A stretch of 64,000 nucleotides of DNA. It comes from NAT127 sp034717695 (GTDB lineage Bacteria; Pseudomonadota; Gammaproteobacteria; Pseudomonadales; Porticoccaceae). Location of the stretch: assembly GCA_034717695.1 (NCBI GenBank), contig JAYELS010000070.1, positions 26,767 to 90,766 of the forward strand, written 5' to 3'. Positions 43,922-53,764 of this stretch are shown here, piece after piece (positions within the stretch are counted from its first letter, which is position 1; each line of letters starts with the position of its first letter). The notes beneath the pieces were generated by a model. The model did not search any database and had not been told where the DNA came from. It saw only the letters and a list, made by a program, of their open reading frames with translations. Both the position numbers and the translations under genes were made by a program.

Positions 43922-46591
43922 TCAACCGTCGGCAACCCCGGCGAGGCTCTTCGAGGCGATCTCGAAGACATCGGGGGACAGCCCCGGCTCCGCCAGGATG
44001 CGCCGCAATTGCGCCAGCATCTGGCCAGACAGCTGCTCGGGATACTTGCGCCAGCGGGTGAGGGGCGTCAGCTGGCGGGAGGCCACCTGGGGGTTGAGAC
44101 GATCGAGTTCGATCACCCTGTCCGCCAGGAAGCGATAGCCCTCGCCGTCGTCCCGGTGGAAATTCACCGGGTTGTTGTTGGCGAAGGCGCCGATCAGGCT
44201 GCGCACCTTGTTGGGATTGCGGATATCGAAGGCCTCGTGGTCCATGAGTGCCCGCACCCGGTCGAGACCGCCGGGCAGGGCGGCGCCCGCCTGGGTCTGA
44301 AACCAGAGGTTGACCGCCAGGGGTTCATCCCGCCACCTGGCATAAAACCGCGCCAGGGCATCCGCCGCCAGGGGCGCGGCGCCGGGCACCGGGCTGTTGA
44401 CCAGGGCCGCCAATGCAGCCTGGGTATCGGTCATGTTGGCAAAGGCCACCGCCTGGCGGTGCACTAGGTCGAGCAGCCCGGGCTCGTCCAGCAGCGAAAG
44501 ATAGGCGAGCGCAGTGTTCTTGAGGGCGCGGCGGGCGATCTGGTCCGGCTCGGGGCGGTACGATTCGTCGACGGCATTTTCCCTGTAACAGGCGATCAGT
44601 TCAGGGCGCAGCGCCCTGGCAATGGCGATGCGCACGTCGCGGCGCACAGGGTGGATGGCGTCGGGATGGGCCACCGCCATTTCCTCGGCGAGCAGTGCCT
44701 CGCTCGGCAATGTCAGCATCAGCGCCACCATGGCCTTGTCGAGGGAGGCGTCCATCAGAAGGCCCCGGTAGGCCTCCACCAGGCGCGGATCGAGGACCAG
44801 GTGATGGCCCGCCACCCGGGCGTCGATGATGCCCTTGAGAATATCGAGGGCCAGCTGGTTGCAGGCCTCCCAGCGGTTGAAGCCGTCGCTGTCGCGGGTC
44901 ATGAGGAACAGCAGCTCATCCCGGCTGTAGGGGTAGTGGAGTTTGACCGGCGCGGAAAAATCCCGCAGCAGGGAGGGCACCGGCTTGACCGGCACGTCGT
45001 GAAAAACCACTGTCTGTTCCCGCCCGGTGATTTCCAGCACGGTGTGCGTGGCGCCGTCGAACCCCGCGCCAACGAGGGGCAGATCCCCCTCCGGCCCCAC
45101 CAGCCCCATGGCCACGGGGATCAGGTAGGGGGCCTTGTCGGCGCACTCCGGTGTCGGCGGGCAGCTCTGTTTGAAGGTGAGGGCAAAGGTTTTGGCCGCC
45201 TCGTCGTAGATCCCCGCCACGTCGAGGCGCGGGGTGCCCGCCTGGCGGTACCAGTTCATGAACTGGCTGAAATCCCGCCCGCTCACCTCCTCCATGGCGG
45301 CGACGAAATCCTCGATGGTCACCGCTTCGCCATCGTGGCGGGCGAAGTACAGGTCCGCACCCTGGCGGAACAGATCCGGCCCCAGCAGGGTGCGGATCAT
45401 GCCCACCACTTCGGAGCCCTTCTCGTACACCGTAAGGGTATAGAAATTGGAAATCTCCATGTAGGACGCCGGCTGCACCGGGTGGGCCATGGGGCCGCCG
45501 TCCTCGGCGAATTGCAGGGTGCGCAGCAGGTTCACATCCTGCACCCGCTTGACCACCGGCGAGCCCATGTCGGCGGAGAACTGGGAATCCCGAAACACCG
45601 TGAAGCCTTCCTTGAGACTCAGCTGAAACCAGTCGCGGCAGGTGACGCGGTTGCCCGACCAGTTGTGGAAATACTCGTGGGCGACGATGGCCTGGATGTT
45701 CTGGAAGCTGGCGTCGGTGGTGATTTCCTGCTTGGCCAGCACCGCCGAGGTGTTGAAGATGTTGAGGCCCTTGTTTTCCATGGCCCCCATGTTGAAGTCG
45801 TCCACCGCCACGATCATGAAGATATCGAGGTCGTACTCCCGGCCGTAGACTTCCTCGTCCCAGGCCATGGACTTCTTCAACGCCGCCATGGCGAAGTCGC
45901 ATTTATCCAGATCCTTCTCCTCGACATAGATACGCAGGTCCACGGCGCGGCCGCCCCGGGTGGTGAAGGTATCGGCGATATGGGCGAGATCCCCGGCCAC
46001 CATGGCGAACAGGTAGGCGGGCTTCTTGAACGGGTCGTGCCAGGTTACCCAGTGGCGCCCGCCCTCCTCCCCCCGGGCCACCGGATTGCCGTTGGAGAGC
46101 AGCACCGGGTAGCGGGCCTTGTCCGCCCGCAGGGTGGTGGTGAATTCCGCCATCACATCGGGGCGGTCGAGGTAGAACGTGATCTTGCGAAAGCCCTCCG
46201 CCTCGCACTGGGTACAGAACAGGGCGCGGGACTTGTACAGGCCCTCCAGGGAGCTGTTCTGCTCCGGGTGGATGATCACCTCGGCGCTGAACTGAAAGGC
46301 ATCCCCGAGGGGGCGCAGTATCTCCAACTGCTCACCGCCAAGGCGGTATTCATCCGCCGCCAGGGGCACGCCGTCGATGGCGAGGGATTGAATGGCAAGC
46401 CCCACCCCGTGGAGCGCCAGCAGCGCACCCCGGTCGTCGCTGTCCGGGTTGCGGCGCATGGCGAGGGTGGAGCGCACCCGGGTTTCGCTCTCCCCCAGGT
46501 CGATATCCAGCTCGGCGTGGTCGATGAGAAAATCCGGCACCCGGTAGTGCTTGAGGTAAATGGTTTTCGGCTGGCTGTCGCGCAGGGCCAT
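43922..46591 (-). CDS. pepN: Aminopeptidase N (M1 family)
   Basis: An 889-aa zinc aminopeptidase of the PepN type. Substrate motif GAMEN (NMGAMENKGLN) and zinc motif HEYFHNWSGNR with the distal Glu in SLKEGFTVFRDSQF. The length equals the E. coli enzyme (870) within a few per cent. It removes N-terminal residues from peptides in the cytosol. A single-gene unit with its own terminator. Confidence 0.96.
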   Translation of the reverse strand: MALRDSQPKTIYLKHYRVPDFLIDHAELDIDLGESETRVRSTLAMRRNPDSDDRGALLALHGVGLAIQSLAIDGVPLAADEYRLGGEQLEILRPLGDAFQFSAEVIIHPEQNSSLEGLYKSRALFCTQCEAEGFRKITFYLDRPDVMAEFTTTLRADKARYPVLLSNGNPVARGEEGGRHWVTWHDPFKKPAYLFAMVAGDLAHIADTFTTRGGRAVDLRIYVEEKDLDKCDFAMAALKKSMAWDEEVYGREYDLDIFMIVAVDDFNMGAMENKGLNIFNTSAVLAKQEITTDASFQNIQAIVAHEYFHNWSGNRVTCRDWFQLSLKEGFTVFRDSQFSADMGSPVVKRVQDVNLLRTLQFAEDGGPMAHPVQPASYMEISNFYTLTVYEKGSEVVGMIRTLLGPDLFRQGADLYFARHDGEAVTIEDFVAAMEEVSGRDFSQFMNWYRQAGTPRLDVAGIYDEAAKTFALTFKQSCPPTPECADKAPYLIPVAMGLVGPEGDLPLVGAGFDGATHTVLEITGREQTVVFHDVPVKPVPSLLRDFSAPVKLHYPYSRDELLFLMTRDSDGFNRWEACNQLALDILKGIIDARVAGHHLVLDPRLVEAYRGLLMDASLDKAMVALMLTLPSEALLAEEMAVAHPDAIHPVRRDVRIAIARALRPELIACYRENAVDESYRPEPDQIARRALKNTALAYLSLLDEPGLLDLVHRQAVAFANMTDTQAALAALVNSPVPGAAPLAADALARFYARWRDEPLAVNLWFQTQAGAALPGGLDRVRALMDHEAFDIRNPNKVRSLIGAFANNNPVNFHRDDGEGYRFLADRVIELDRLNPQVASRQLTPLTRWRKYPEQLSGQMLAQLRRILAEPGLSPDVFEIASKSLAGVADG

Positions 46592-46620
46592 GGTCGGTTA
46601 CTCCTTGCTCTGAAGTCGTA

Positions 46621-46744
46621 GTTTCACGTTTCACGTAACAGGCTTCACGTAAAAGCCGTGGTGCGCCATACCGGTCATCCATCCGTGGGGCCGTGCTGGT
46701 TGGAGCGCCACCCCCGACAGCGGCACCCACATGAAACGTGAAAC
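46621..46744. repeat. Inverted repeat of CGTGAAAC units upstream of pepN
   Basis: GTTTCACGTTTCA (46621-46633) is exactly inverted as TGAAACGTGAAAC (46732-46744); more TTCACGTAA and GCGTGAAC variants lie inside. The region (46592-46758) holds no gene. It may be a short mobile or REP-like repeat, or a binding-site cluster. Confidence 0.6.
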
Positions 46745-46758
46745 GTGTTGCGTGAACC

Positions 46759-47628
46759 TCAAAAAACCCGAACCGCCACACGATAGGCGGTGTACTTGCG
46801 GATATTGATCACCCCGGTGTCGAAGATCAGGTACTGGCCCTTGATGCCGAGCAGGGTGGCGTCGATGGCCGGCGTCTTGTCGAGGTTGAGGGCCGCCACC
46901 TTGGCGGGGTATTCCAGCACCGGGTAGTGGATGGCGAGCGGCGCGGCATCGTCGAGGGGCCGGATGGCGTCGGCGCCGAAGCGTTGTGTCAGTTCGGCGA
47001 TGCCGTCCGCGCAGCGCGCCCGCAGGGCGTCCCGGGCGGCTGGCAGATCCACCGCGTCCCCGGGCCCCTTGAGCATGGCGCGCCAGTCGGTGCGGTCCTT
47101 GACCTCTGCCTTGAACAGGGTTTCCAGCAATCCCGACTGCTGGCGGGTGCGAACCCGGAAGATCGGCAGGGCCTGCACCGCCCCCTGGTCGATCCAGCGG
47201 GTGGGCAGCTGGCTTTCCCGGGTGATGCCCACCTTGATGCCCGACGAATTGGCCAGGTAGACAATGTGATCCACCATGCAGTGGGCCTCGCCCCAGGCGG
47301 GCTCCCGGCAGGTGCCTTGGTGATAGTGGCACTTTTCGGGGCTGACGATGCAGCTGTCGCACTGGGCTAGCCGGGTGAAGCAGGGGTAGCAGTAGCCCTG
47401 GCTGAAACTCTTGTTGGTCTTGCGGCCGCAGTGGCGGCAGTGGATGACCCCCAGGTGACGAACGCTCAGGCGCTTGCCGATGTGGCCGTTGAGGGGCAGC
47501 AGCCCGTCATCGAGGCGCAACTGATAGGCGACGGGATCGCCTCCCTCGCCGAGGGCGACGGCCATTTTCTCCAGATGGCCCTCGACCTCGCGGGCGCTGT
47601 GCAGAGTATCGCCCACGGTCAGGACCAC
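46759..47628 (-). CDS. DUF2797 family protein
   Basis: A 289-aa protein of the DUF2797 family, common in gammaproteobacteria and of unknown function. A zinc-binding arrangement is visible: CRHCGRKTNKSFSQGYCYPC, then CDSC and CHYH further on. C-terminal strands (GIKGQYLIFDTGVINIRKY) are conserved. It overlaps yeaC by 10 bp, suggesting coupled translation. The cysteine cluster suggests nucleic-acid or structural metal binding, no more. Confidence 0.85.
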   Translation of the reverse strand: MVLTVGDTLHSAREVEGHLEKMAVALGEGGDPVAYQLRLDDGLLPLNGHIGKRLSVRHLGVIHCRHCGRKTNKSFSQGYCYPCFTRLAQCDSCIVSPEKCHYHQGTCREPAWGEAHCMVDHIVYLANSSGIKVGITRESQLPTRWIDQGAVQALPIFRVRTRQQSGLLETLFKAEVKDRTDWRAMLKGPGDAVDLPAARDALRARCADGIAELTQRFGADAIRPLDDAAPLAIHYPVLEYPAKVAALNLDKTPAIDATLLGIKGQYLIFDTGVINIRKYTAYRVAVRVF

Positions 47629-47882
47629 TTGATGGGGCGCGGCTCGTCGTGGTCGTGATCACCTCCGTCACCGCAGTGATCGTGCTTTTCCGTGTGGATA
47701 TAGCCCACCCGCTCCTGCTCCGGCTTGTGCATCGCGTCCCAGGCGATCACCGCCTGCAGGCAGGTCTCCCGCTGTTCCGGCGTCAGGGGTTCGCCATTCG
47801 GCCACTTGCCGAGCTCGACGGCGCGCTTGAGGTTCTCGTAGATGTCCGGGGTGAGGGTTTTGAGCAGCTGTTGGTAATCCAT
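47619..47882 (-). CDS. YeaC-like protein (DUF1315)
   Basis: An 87-aa protein matching the YeaC/DUF1315 family (YENLKRAVELGKWPNGEPLT, CLQAVIAWDAMHKP), of unknown role. The C-terminal tail is His/Asp-rich (HDHCGDGGDHDHDEP) and could bind metal, though such tails vary. The start ATG 47882 removes an unlikely upstream extension. Confidence 0.82.
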   Translation of the reverse strand: MDYQQLLKTLTPDIYENLKRAVELGKWPNGEPLTPEQRETCLQAVIAWDAMHKPEQERVGYIHTEKHDHCGDGGDHDHDEPRPIKWS

Positions 47883-47907
47883 GGAAACTCCGGGGAAAAA
47901 ACGACAA

Positions 47908-48768
47908 TCAACCCCGCCGCTGGCGGGCGACGAGGCCAAACAGGGCGCCGAGGGCCATGCCCACCAGCAGCCCGGACACGTGGGCGGCGTTGGCGATGCT
48001 GCCCCGCATGAAGAGATCGACGATGCCGGAGAGGCACAGCAGCAGCCACACCAGCATGAAAACGATGATGCCCCGGGGCAGCGCCAGGGCCGGTTGCGGC
48101 GCCAGCCAGTGGCGAATCCACAGGTAGCCGAGCAGGGCGTAGAGCACCCCGGACATCCCGCCGAACAGGGACGGCCCCTCGAAGTAATACTGCCCCCAGT
48201 TGGCGGTGGCGCCGGTGACGAGTATCAGCATCAACAAATGGCCGCTGCCCACCCCCGCCTCGATGCGGCGGCCGAACTCCCACAGCCAGAGGCCGTTGAA
48301 AGCGATATGGAACACGCCGAAGTGGAGAAACATGGGGGTCAGCAGGCGCCAGTACTGCCCGGCGGCCCAGGCATCGGCGAAGGTGCCGAGGCGCAGATCC
48401 CGGGGCGCCATGAAAGCGAAATCCTGGAAGGTGAACCAGTGCACCCAGGAGAATTGCCAGTGCACCAGGGCGGCCCCCAGCACACTGAGCAGCAGGAACA
48501 GGGCGGTGACCGGCGCGCGGCGCAGCTGGCTCAAGGGGTCCGCCGCGAGGGGCTCCCGGGCCGGCAACTGCATCGCCAGGGCGCGCACCAGCTCTGTGAC
48601 CTCATCCACCGGGCCGTCGGCGCTGATCCACAGTACCTGCACATCCCCCTCCCGGCTGACCCTGTGGTCGATCCCGCGCTCCGCCAGGCGCCGGGTGAGC
48701 AGGCGCAGGTCCAGGGCGCGGTGGAACTGCGCCACCGGCACCCAGTCAGCATGCCCCCACTCGGTCAT
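47908..48768 (-). CDS. Rhomboid-family intramembrane serine protease (GlpG-like)
   Basis: A 286-aa membrane protease. A cytosolic N-terminal domain (about 1-90) precedes six helices. The catalytic serine is in GGMSGVLYAL and the histidine in ANAAHVSGLLVG; HFGVFHIAFNGLWLWEFG is the H/N motif of helix 2. It cleaves transmembrane segments in the inner membrane; substrates are unknown. It lies between nadK and yeaC on the same strand. Confidence 0.9.
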   Translation of the reverse strand: MTEWGHADWVPVAQFHRALDLRLLTRRLAERGIDHRVSREGDVQVLWISADGPVDEVTELVRALAMQLPAREPLAADPLSQLRRAPVTALFLLLSVLGAALVHWQFSWVHWFTFQDFAFMAPRDLRLGTFADAWAAGQYWRLLTPMFLHFGVFHIAFNGLWLWEFGRRIEAGVGSGHLLMLILVTGATANWGQYYFEGPSLFGGMSGVLYALLGYLWIRHWLAPQPALALPRGIIVFMLVWLLLCLSGIVDLFMRGSIANAAHVSGLLVGMALGALFGLVARQRRG

Positions 48769-48790
48769 ATCCCCGCCTCCGCTCTCACCG

Positions 48791-49693
48791 TCAACGCTCG
48801 ATGTATTCGCCGGAATCCAGGCGGCTACCCCAGCCCAGCTTGGAGCGACAGATGCTGTAGAAATTGTGGTCCACCGGGTGAATGAGGCGCAGGGGTTTGT
48901 CCTTCTTGCGGATGCGAATACTGTCCCCCGGCTCGATCAGGATGTCCCGCTGGCCATCGCAGGTCACCAGGGGGTGAAGCTCGTTGCGCTCGCCGACGCG
49001 AATCTCCACCGCGCTGCTGCCCGGCACGGCGATGGGCCGGCTGGTGAGGGTGTGGGGATTCATGGGCACCAGCACCAGGGCATCGAGGCGCGGATGCATG
49101 ATGGGGCCACCGGCGGACAGGGCGTAGGCGGTGGAGCCGGTGGGGGTCGAGACGATCAGCCCATCGGAGCGCTGGCTGTAGACGAACTGGCGGTCCACGT
49201 AGAGTTCGAACTCCATCATCCGCACCGACTTGCCCGGGTGCAGCACCACGTCGTTGAGGGCAAGGCCGTCGCCAACTTTCTGCTCTCCCCGGGTCACGGA
49301 GACATCGAGGAGAAAGCGGTCGGACACCACATACTCCCCCGACAGCACCCGGGTCACCCGCTGCTCCACCTCGTGGGGCAGGATGTCGGTGAGAAAGCCG
49401 AGGCGACCGCGGTTGACGCCGAGCAGGGGCACGTCGTAGTCCACCATGTCCCGGGCCGCGCTCAACATGCTGCCGTCGCCCCCCACCACGATCACCAGGT
49501 CCACCGAGCGGGCCATGGTGTCGCGCTCCTCCACCCGGTAATCCCCGCCAGGGGCCAGCAGCCCGGCGGCGCTCGACTCCACCACCGGCTGCCAGCCGGC
49601 GCTGTTGAGGAAGCGCACCAGGTGATTGAGGGTATCGATCACCTGCTCCAGGTGCAGCCGGGTGACGAGCCCGATGCGCGCAAAGTTTGCCAT
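48791..49693 (-). CDS. nadK: NAD kinase
   Basis: A 300-aa ATP-NAD kinase that makes NADP. VVGGDGSMLSAAR carries the GGDG motif, followed by GVNRGRLGFLTD and STPTGSTAYALSAGGPI. The start ATG 49693 fits the usual N-terminus. Confidence 0.95.
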   Translation of the reverse strand: MANFARIGLVTRLHLEQVIDTLNHLVRFLNSAGWQPVVESSAAGLLAPGGDYRVEERDTMARSVDLVIVVGGDGSMLSAARDMVDYDVPLLGVNRGRLGFLTDILPHEVEQRVTRVLSGEYVVSDRFLLDVSVTRGEQKVGDGLALNDVVLHPGKSVRMMEFELYVDRQFVYSQRSDGLIVSTPTGSTAYALSAGGPIMHPRLDALVLVPMNPHTLTSRPIAVPGSSAVEIRVGERNELHPLVTCDGQRDILIEPGDSIRIRKKDKPLRLIHPVDHNFYSICRSKLGWGSRLDSGEYIER

Positions 49694-49790
49694 GACAGAG
49701 GAAACCCGTTATCAAGTAGCCTCGGATTATACACAGCGGGGTTCCCCGGCGCCCCCGGGGTCGGGCACCGCCACAGGGGAGCGGACAGCG

Positions 49791-50744
49791 ATGATGGCGA
49801 CGGACTTCGACTGGCGGCAAGCCCGCTCGCCCCGGGTACGGGAACTCGGCTGGTGCCTGTTCAGCCCCGCCATCGTCGACCAGCTGCCCCCCGCCACCAC
49901 CCTGCCCTGGCCCGTCGACGAGGACCGGGGCGCCCGGGAGATCCTCGCCGCCCTCGACCGCGATCCCTCCCCCCTCGAACGCCACCTGGCGGGCCTCGCG
50001 GACAGGCGCCTTGGGGCCCGGTTCGAAGCCATGTGGACCTTCTACCTGAGCCAACACCCCCGCTTCGAACTGCTCGCCCACAATCTGCCGGTGACCCGCA
50101 ATGGCAAGACCCTGGGGGCCCTCGACCTGCTGTTTCGCGACCGCGAATCGGACGCGGTGATCCACGGCGAGGTGGCGGTCAAGTTCTACCTCTACCAGCC
50201 GGATCGCACGGAGGCCCCACTGGCCCGCTGGATCGGCCCCAATCCCGACGACAACCTCGCCCTCAAGCTGGAGCGACTGGCGAGCCACCAGCTCGCCCTG
50301 TGCCGGGGTGAACAGGCCCGCACCGCCCTGGGCCGGGCGGGCCTGCCGGTGCCCGACCACACCGCCGCGCTGATGAAGGGATACCTGTTCCACCCCCTGG
50401 GACGGGAGTGCGATCCACCCCCACCGATCAATCCTCGCCACCCCCGGGGCGCGTGGCTCCGCCAGCGTGACCTACCCGCACTGCTCGCCCGCCACCCCGC
50501 CTGCCAATGGGCCATCCTCGAACGGGGGCAATGGCTTCTACCTGTGAACCCCGACGGGGCGGCCGATGCCCTCCGCCGGCGGGTCGCCGAGCACATGGCG
50601 GGCAGTGGGCAACCCCTGATGCTGGCGATGGCGGGCGGTGACAACACCCCGGGCCCGTTGTCCCGGCGTTATTTTGTCGTCCCGGGAAAATGGCCCCCAT
50701 ACCGCACCAGCGCCGTTCAGGATCGAGACGCGGCGCCACCTTGA
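49791..50744 (+). CDS. DUF1853 family protein
   Basis: A 317-aa protein of the DUF1853 family, often divergent from nadK in Pseudomonas relatives. Conserved stretches are LGARFEAMWTFYL, LDLLFRD and HGEVAVKFYLYQ. The acidic/Lys pattern (LDLLFRD...HGEVAVKF) recalls restriction-nuclease-like folds, but no activity has been shown. AGGGGAG lies 9 nt before ATG 49791. Confidence 0.8.
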   Translation: MMATDFDWRQARSPRVRELGWCLFSPAIVDQLPPATTLPWPVDEDRGAREILAALDRDPSPLERHLAGLADRRLGARFEAMWTFYLSQHPRFELLAHNLPVTRNGKTLGALDLLFRDRESDAVIHGEVAVKFYLYQPDRTEAPLARWIGPNPDDNLALKLERLASHQLALCRGEQARTALGRAGLPVPDHTAALMKGYLFHPLGRECDPPPPINPRHPRGAWLRQRDLPALLARHPACQWAILERGQWLLPVNPDGAADALRRRVAEHMAGSGQPLMLAMAGGDNTPGPLSRRYFVVPGKWPPYRTSAVQDRDAAPP

Positions 50745-50838
50745 TTCAGCCCCGGGACAACCTGGCAAAGCTTGCTAGAATGGCCGCTGCATCCCAGGCC
50801 ACCCTGGGCGACGCAACACCGGAAAGGACGACGACGCC

Positions 50839-51465
50839 ATGACCAACCCAATCCCCCCACAGGATGGCACCGCCAAGGATCCGGGGCCACGCGCCCGGCG
50901 GACCCGACAGAAAATTCTCGACACCGCCCTGGATCTGATCATCGACCACGGCGAAAGCGGCGTCACCATCACCGACATCTGCGACGCCGTCGGTATCTCC
51001 CGAACCACCATGTACCGCCATTTTGCCGGCATGGACGACATCATCCGGGGGGTTTATCTCAACGTGCGGGAGCGCTTCGCCGAAGGCCTCGAGGCCGCCA
51101 TTGCCCGCAATCCCGACAAGCGACAGCGGCTCGATGTGGTGGTGGATTACCTCTACCGATTCTTCAATGAGGGGCTGAGTCAGAAGCTGGCCCAGACGGA
51201 TCCCAACTTCCTGCGCGAGCTGAGCCTGGCGAACTTTGACTCCCGGGTGGAGCTCTACAAGGCCGCCCTGGATCCGTTCTTCGATCAGGTGGAGCAGCTC
51301 ACCGGCACACTGGTCGACCGCCACCTGGTGGGCTACTTCATCACCCACTTCTACGCATCCCTCACCGTCTACGGGGCTTACGCCAAACCCTACGAAATCG
51401 ACGTATTGCTGCGCAAGCTGATCGTTGGGCTGACCTACCTGAATCAGGCACCTCCCAGGGAGTGA
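50839..51465 (+). CDS. TetR-family transcriptional regulator
   Basis: A 208-aa regulator. The N-terminal helix-turn-helix is clear: TRQKILDTALDLIIDHGESG, then ITDICDAVGISRTTMYRHF. The ligand-binding half gives no hint of its effector. No obvious target is adjacent, so it may act elsewhere. About 250 bp after it (to tRNA-Leu) hold a GC hairpin near 51470 but no gene. Confidence 0.88.
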   Translation: MTNPIPPQDGTAKDPGPRARRTRQKILDTALDLIIDHGESGVTITDICDAVGISRTTMYRHFAGMDDIIRGVYLNVRERFAEGLEAAIARNPDKRQRLDVVVDYLYRFFNEGLSQKLAQTDPNFLRELSLANFDSRVELYKAALDPFFDQVEQLTGTLVDRHLVGYFITHFYASLTVYGAYAKPYEIDVLLRKLIVGLTYLNQAPPRE

Positions 51466-51717
51466 TACCCGGCCCATCCCCGGGCCGGTCATGGGCCAGT
51501 AATTTCTGCCAAGGCCAGGCCGCCAACCCATAGGCGTCAGCGGTTATCGTCACTCCGGGCGCCATTGGTTGGATAGGTGGCTCCAGTGACAAGCCCAGTC
51601 ACGGGTTTGTTGAGGCGGCCCGGTGCCAATGCCGTGGAAGGATTTTTTATTCCTTTGACGAGCCACGGCCGCGATGGCGGCGGGAGTTGTGCCTTGGTGC
51701 CTGATCATGCCGGAGAC

Positions 51718-51804
51718 TGGTGCGGGTGGCCGGAATCGAACCGGCACGGGGTTTCCCCCTTCAGATTTTAAGTCTGATGCGTCTACCAATTTCGCCACAC
51801 CCGC
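51718..51804 (-). tRNA. tRNA-Leu(UAA)
   Basis: An 87-nt class II tRNA with encoded CCA: acceptor GCGGGTG/CACCCGC, D-loop GAAATTGGTAGACGC, anticodon loop CTTAAAA (UAA), variable arm and GGTTCGATTCC. The sequence to 52010 is AT-rich upstream and likely holds its promoter. Confidence 0.95.
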
Positions 51805-52010
51805 CGCATATCAAAGATACAAATATTGCAAATTATTGTTTTTATGCGGTTTTTCGCTTTGATTTGTCGATGCCACGCCCCTTGCGTCCATCAACTTTCC
51901 CACCCGGGCGGGTGGAGGGGCTGAATACTAACGGCTGGCCCCGGGGTATTCAAATCAAACCTGCTAACCTTGGGGTTGCCACCCCTCATCCCCACGCCGT
52001 TGGTAAATCC

Positions 52011-52973
52011 ATGAGCAACAACGACGCCAACCCATCAGGCTCCTCCCCCCGGGATTTCCCCCACTGCCCGGGGCATCCGGTGCTGGAAGCCATTCCCGCC
52101 CGGGTGACCGAACTCGGGGAAGGCCTGCTCATTCGCCGCGCCCTGCCAACCCGCCAGCGGCGGATGGTGGGGGCCTGGTGTTTTCTCGACCACGCCGGCC
52201 CCCTGGATTACGGGCCGGGGGCCGGGATGCGGGTGGGGCCCCATCCCCATATCGGCCTGCAGACCTTCACCTGGATGATCGAGGGGGAGATCCTCCACCG
52301 GGACAGCCTCGGGTATGAGCAGCTGATCCGCCCGGGGCAGGTCAACCTGATGACCGCCGGGGGAGGCATCGTCCACGCCGAGGACAGCGTCAACGGCGAG
52401 GCCGGGCGGCTCCACGCCGCCCAGCTGTGGATCGCGCTGCCGGAGGCCGAGCGCCACCGGGCGCCGGCATTCGAGCACCATCCCCGACTGCCGGTGATCG
52501 AGCGGGATGGGCTTGTCATTACGCTGCTGGCGGGCACGGCCCTCGGGGAGACATCGCCGGCGCGGATCTATTCGCCCCTGGTAGGAATGGATTTGCACGC
52601 CCATGGCTCGGTGGCTACCGGGATACCACTGGACCCGGCCTTCGAGTACGCGGCCCTCAGCCTGCGGGGCGAGGCCACCGTTGCCGGCACATTGCTGGCC
52701 CCGGGCACCCTGCTCTACCTGGGCAGCGGTCGCAACAGCCTGGCCTTTGCCGCCGCAGCGGAGGCCCAGGTGCTGCTGCTCGGAGGCGAGCCCTTCGCGG
52801 AGGAGATTCTCATGTGGTGGAATTTCGTCGCCCGCACCCCGGCGGAGATCGAGGCGGCAACCCGGGAGTGGAACAGCGGCCGCGTGTTTGGCGAGGTCAA
52901 GGGCAGCCCCTCGCCGCGGATGCCGGCGCCGGACATGGCGGGGCTGCGGGCGAGAACGGTGAAACGGGACTGA
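52011..52973 (+). CDS. Pirin-family cupin protein
   Basis: A 320-aa bicupin of the pirin family. Metal ligands are in HPHIGLQTFTWMIEG and in HAEDS; the second cupin follows a linker and ends MWWNFVARTPAEIEAA. Bacterial pirins act as iron-bound regulators or as quercetinase-like enzymes; which applies is unknown. The start ATG 52011 is chosen; a longer open frame runs back over the tRNA-Leu. Confidence 0.88.
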   Translation: MSNNDANPSGSSPRDFPHCPGHPVLEAIPARVTELGEGLLIRRALPTRQRRMVGAWCFLDHAGPLDYGPGAGMRVGPHPHIGLQTFTWMIEGEILHRDSLGYEQLIRPGQVNLMTAGGGIVHAEDSVNGEAGRLHAAQLWIALPEAERHRAPAFEHHPRLPVIERDGLVITLLAGTALGETSPARIYSPLVGMDLHAHGSVATGIPLDPAFEYAALSLRGEATVAGTLLAPGTLLYLGSGRNSLAFAAAAEAQVLLLGGEPFAEEILMWWNFVARTPAEIEAATREWNSGRVFGEVKGSPSPRMPAPDMAGLRARTVKRD

Positions 52974-53000
52974 TGACCGGGGATAAGGAAGGGGGGAAGA

Positions 53001-53074
53001 TGGAGGCGCGGGTCGGAATCGAACCGGCGTAAACGGAGTTGCAGTCCGCTGCATAACCACTCTGCTACCGCGCC
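53001..53074 (-). tRNA. tRNA-Cys(GCA)
   Basis: A 74-nt tRNA with encoded CCA: acceptor GGCGCGG/CCGCGCC, anticodon loop CTGCAAC (GCA) and GGTTCGATTCC. It lies just downstream of pgsA on the same strand, as in many gammaproteobacteria (uvrC-pgsA-tRNA). Confidence 0.95.
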
Positions 53075-53149
53075 TGGGTGTTGCCCGGAATTTCCGGCTC
53101 GCCCTGTGCCAGCGGCGAGGGGCGTATTCTAGGCAATACTGGCGGGGAA

Positions 53150-53731
53150 TCAAGTCTCCCGTGAGTTTTTGTCGCCGCTGGCGCCGCTGAGATCCGGCCA
53201 GGCGGCGGCCAGGTACAGGCACATGGACCACAGCGTCAGGGCCGCGGCCACGTAGAGCAGGAAGATGCCGGCGTAATCGAGGGTCGGGTATTTTTCCGGG
53301 TCGATCAGCAGCAGGAAGGCGATGGCGATCATCTGCAGGGTGGTTTTGATCTTGCCCACGTAGGACACCGCCACGCTGGTGCGCCGGCCAATTTCCGCCA
53401 TCCACTCCCGCAGGGCGGAAATGACGATCTCCCGGGAAATGATCACCATGGTGGGCACGGCGAACAGCAGATTGGGGTGGGTTTGCAGCAGCACCACCAG
53501 GGCCACGGCGACGATCAGCTTGTCCGCCACCGGGTCGAGGAAGGCGCCGAAGGGGGTCATCTGGTTGAGCTTGCGGGCCAGGTATCCATCGAACCAGTCG
53601 GTGATGGCGGCGATGCCGAAAATGGCGGCGCTCGCCGGATGACGCCATTCCCAGGGCAGGAAGTAGACCACCACCAGAAGCGGGATACAGAGTATCCGCA
53701 ACAGCGTCAGGAGATTGGGCAAGTTCCACAT
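53150..53731 (-). CDS. pgsA: CDP-diacylglycerol-glycerol-3-phosphate phosphatidyltransferase
   Basis: A 193-aa membrane enzyme that makes phosphatidylglycerol phosphate. The CDP-alcohol phosphotransferase motif is complete: DWFDGYLARKLNQMTPFGAF followed by LDPVAD. About five membrane helices. It follows uvrC by 33 bp. Confidence 0.95.
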   Translation of the reverse strand: MWNLPNLLTLLRILCIPLLVVVYFLPWEWRHPASAAIFGIAAITDWFDGYLARKLNQMTPFGAFLDPVADKLIVAVALVVLLQTHPNLLFAVPTMVIISREIVISALREWMAEIGRRTSVAVSYVGKIKTTLQMIAIAFLLLIDPEKYPTLDYAGIFLLYVAAALTLWSMCLYLAAAWPDLSGASGDKNSRET

Positions 53732-53764
53732 AACGGCGGGGACTTCCTTGACTAAAACCGCAAA

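Noticed and set aside
51640..51660. AAGGATTTTTTATTCCTT as a tRNA-Leu terminator
   Set aside because: The arms are short and AT-rich with the T run in the loop, not after the stem; not convincing as an intrinsic terminator.
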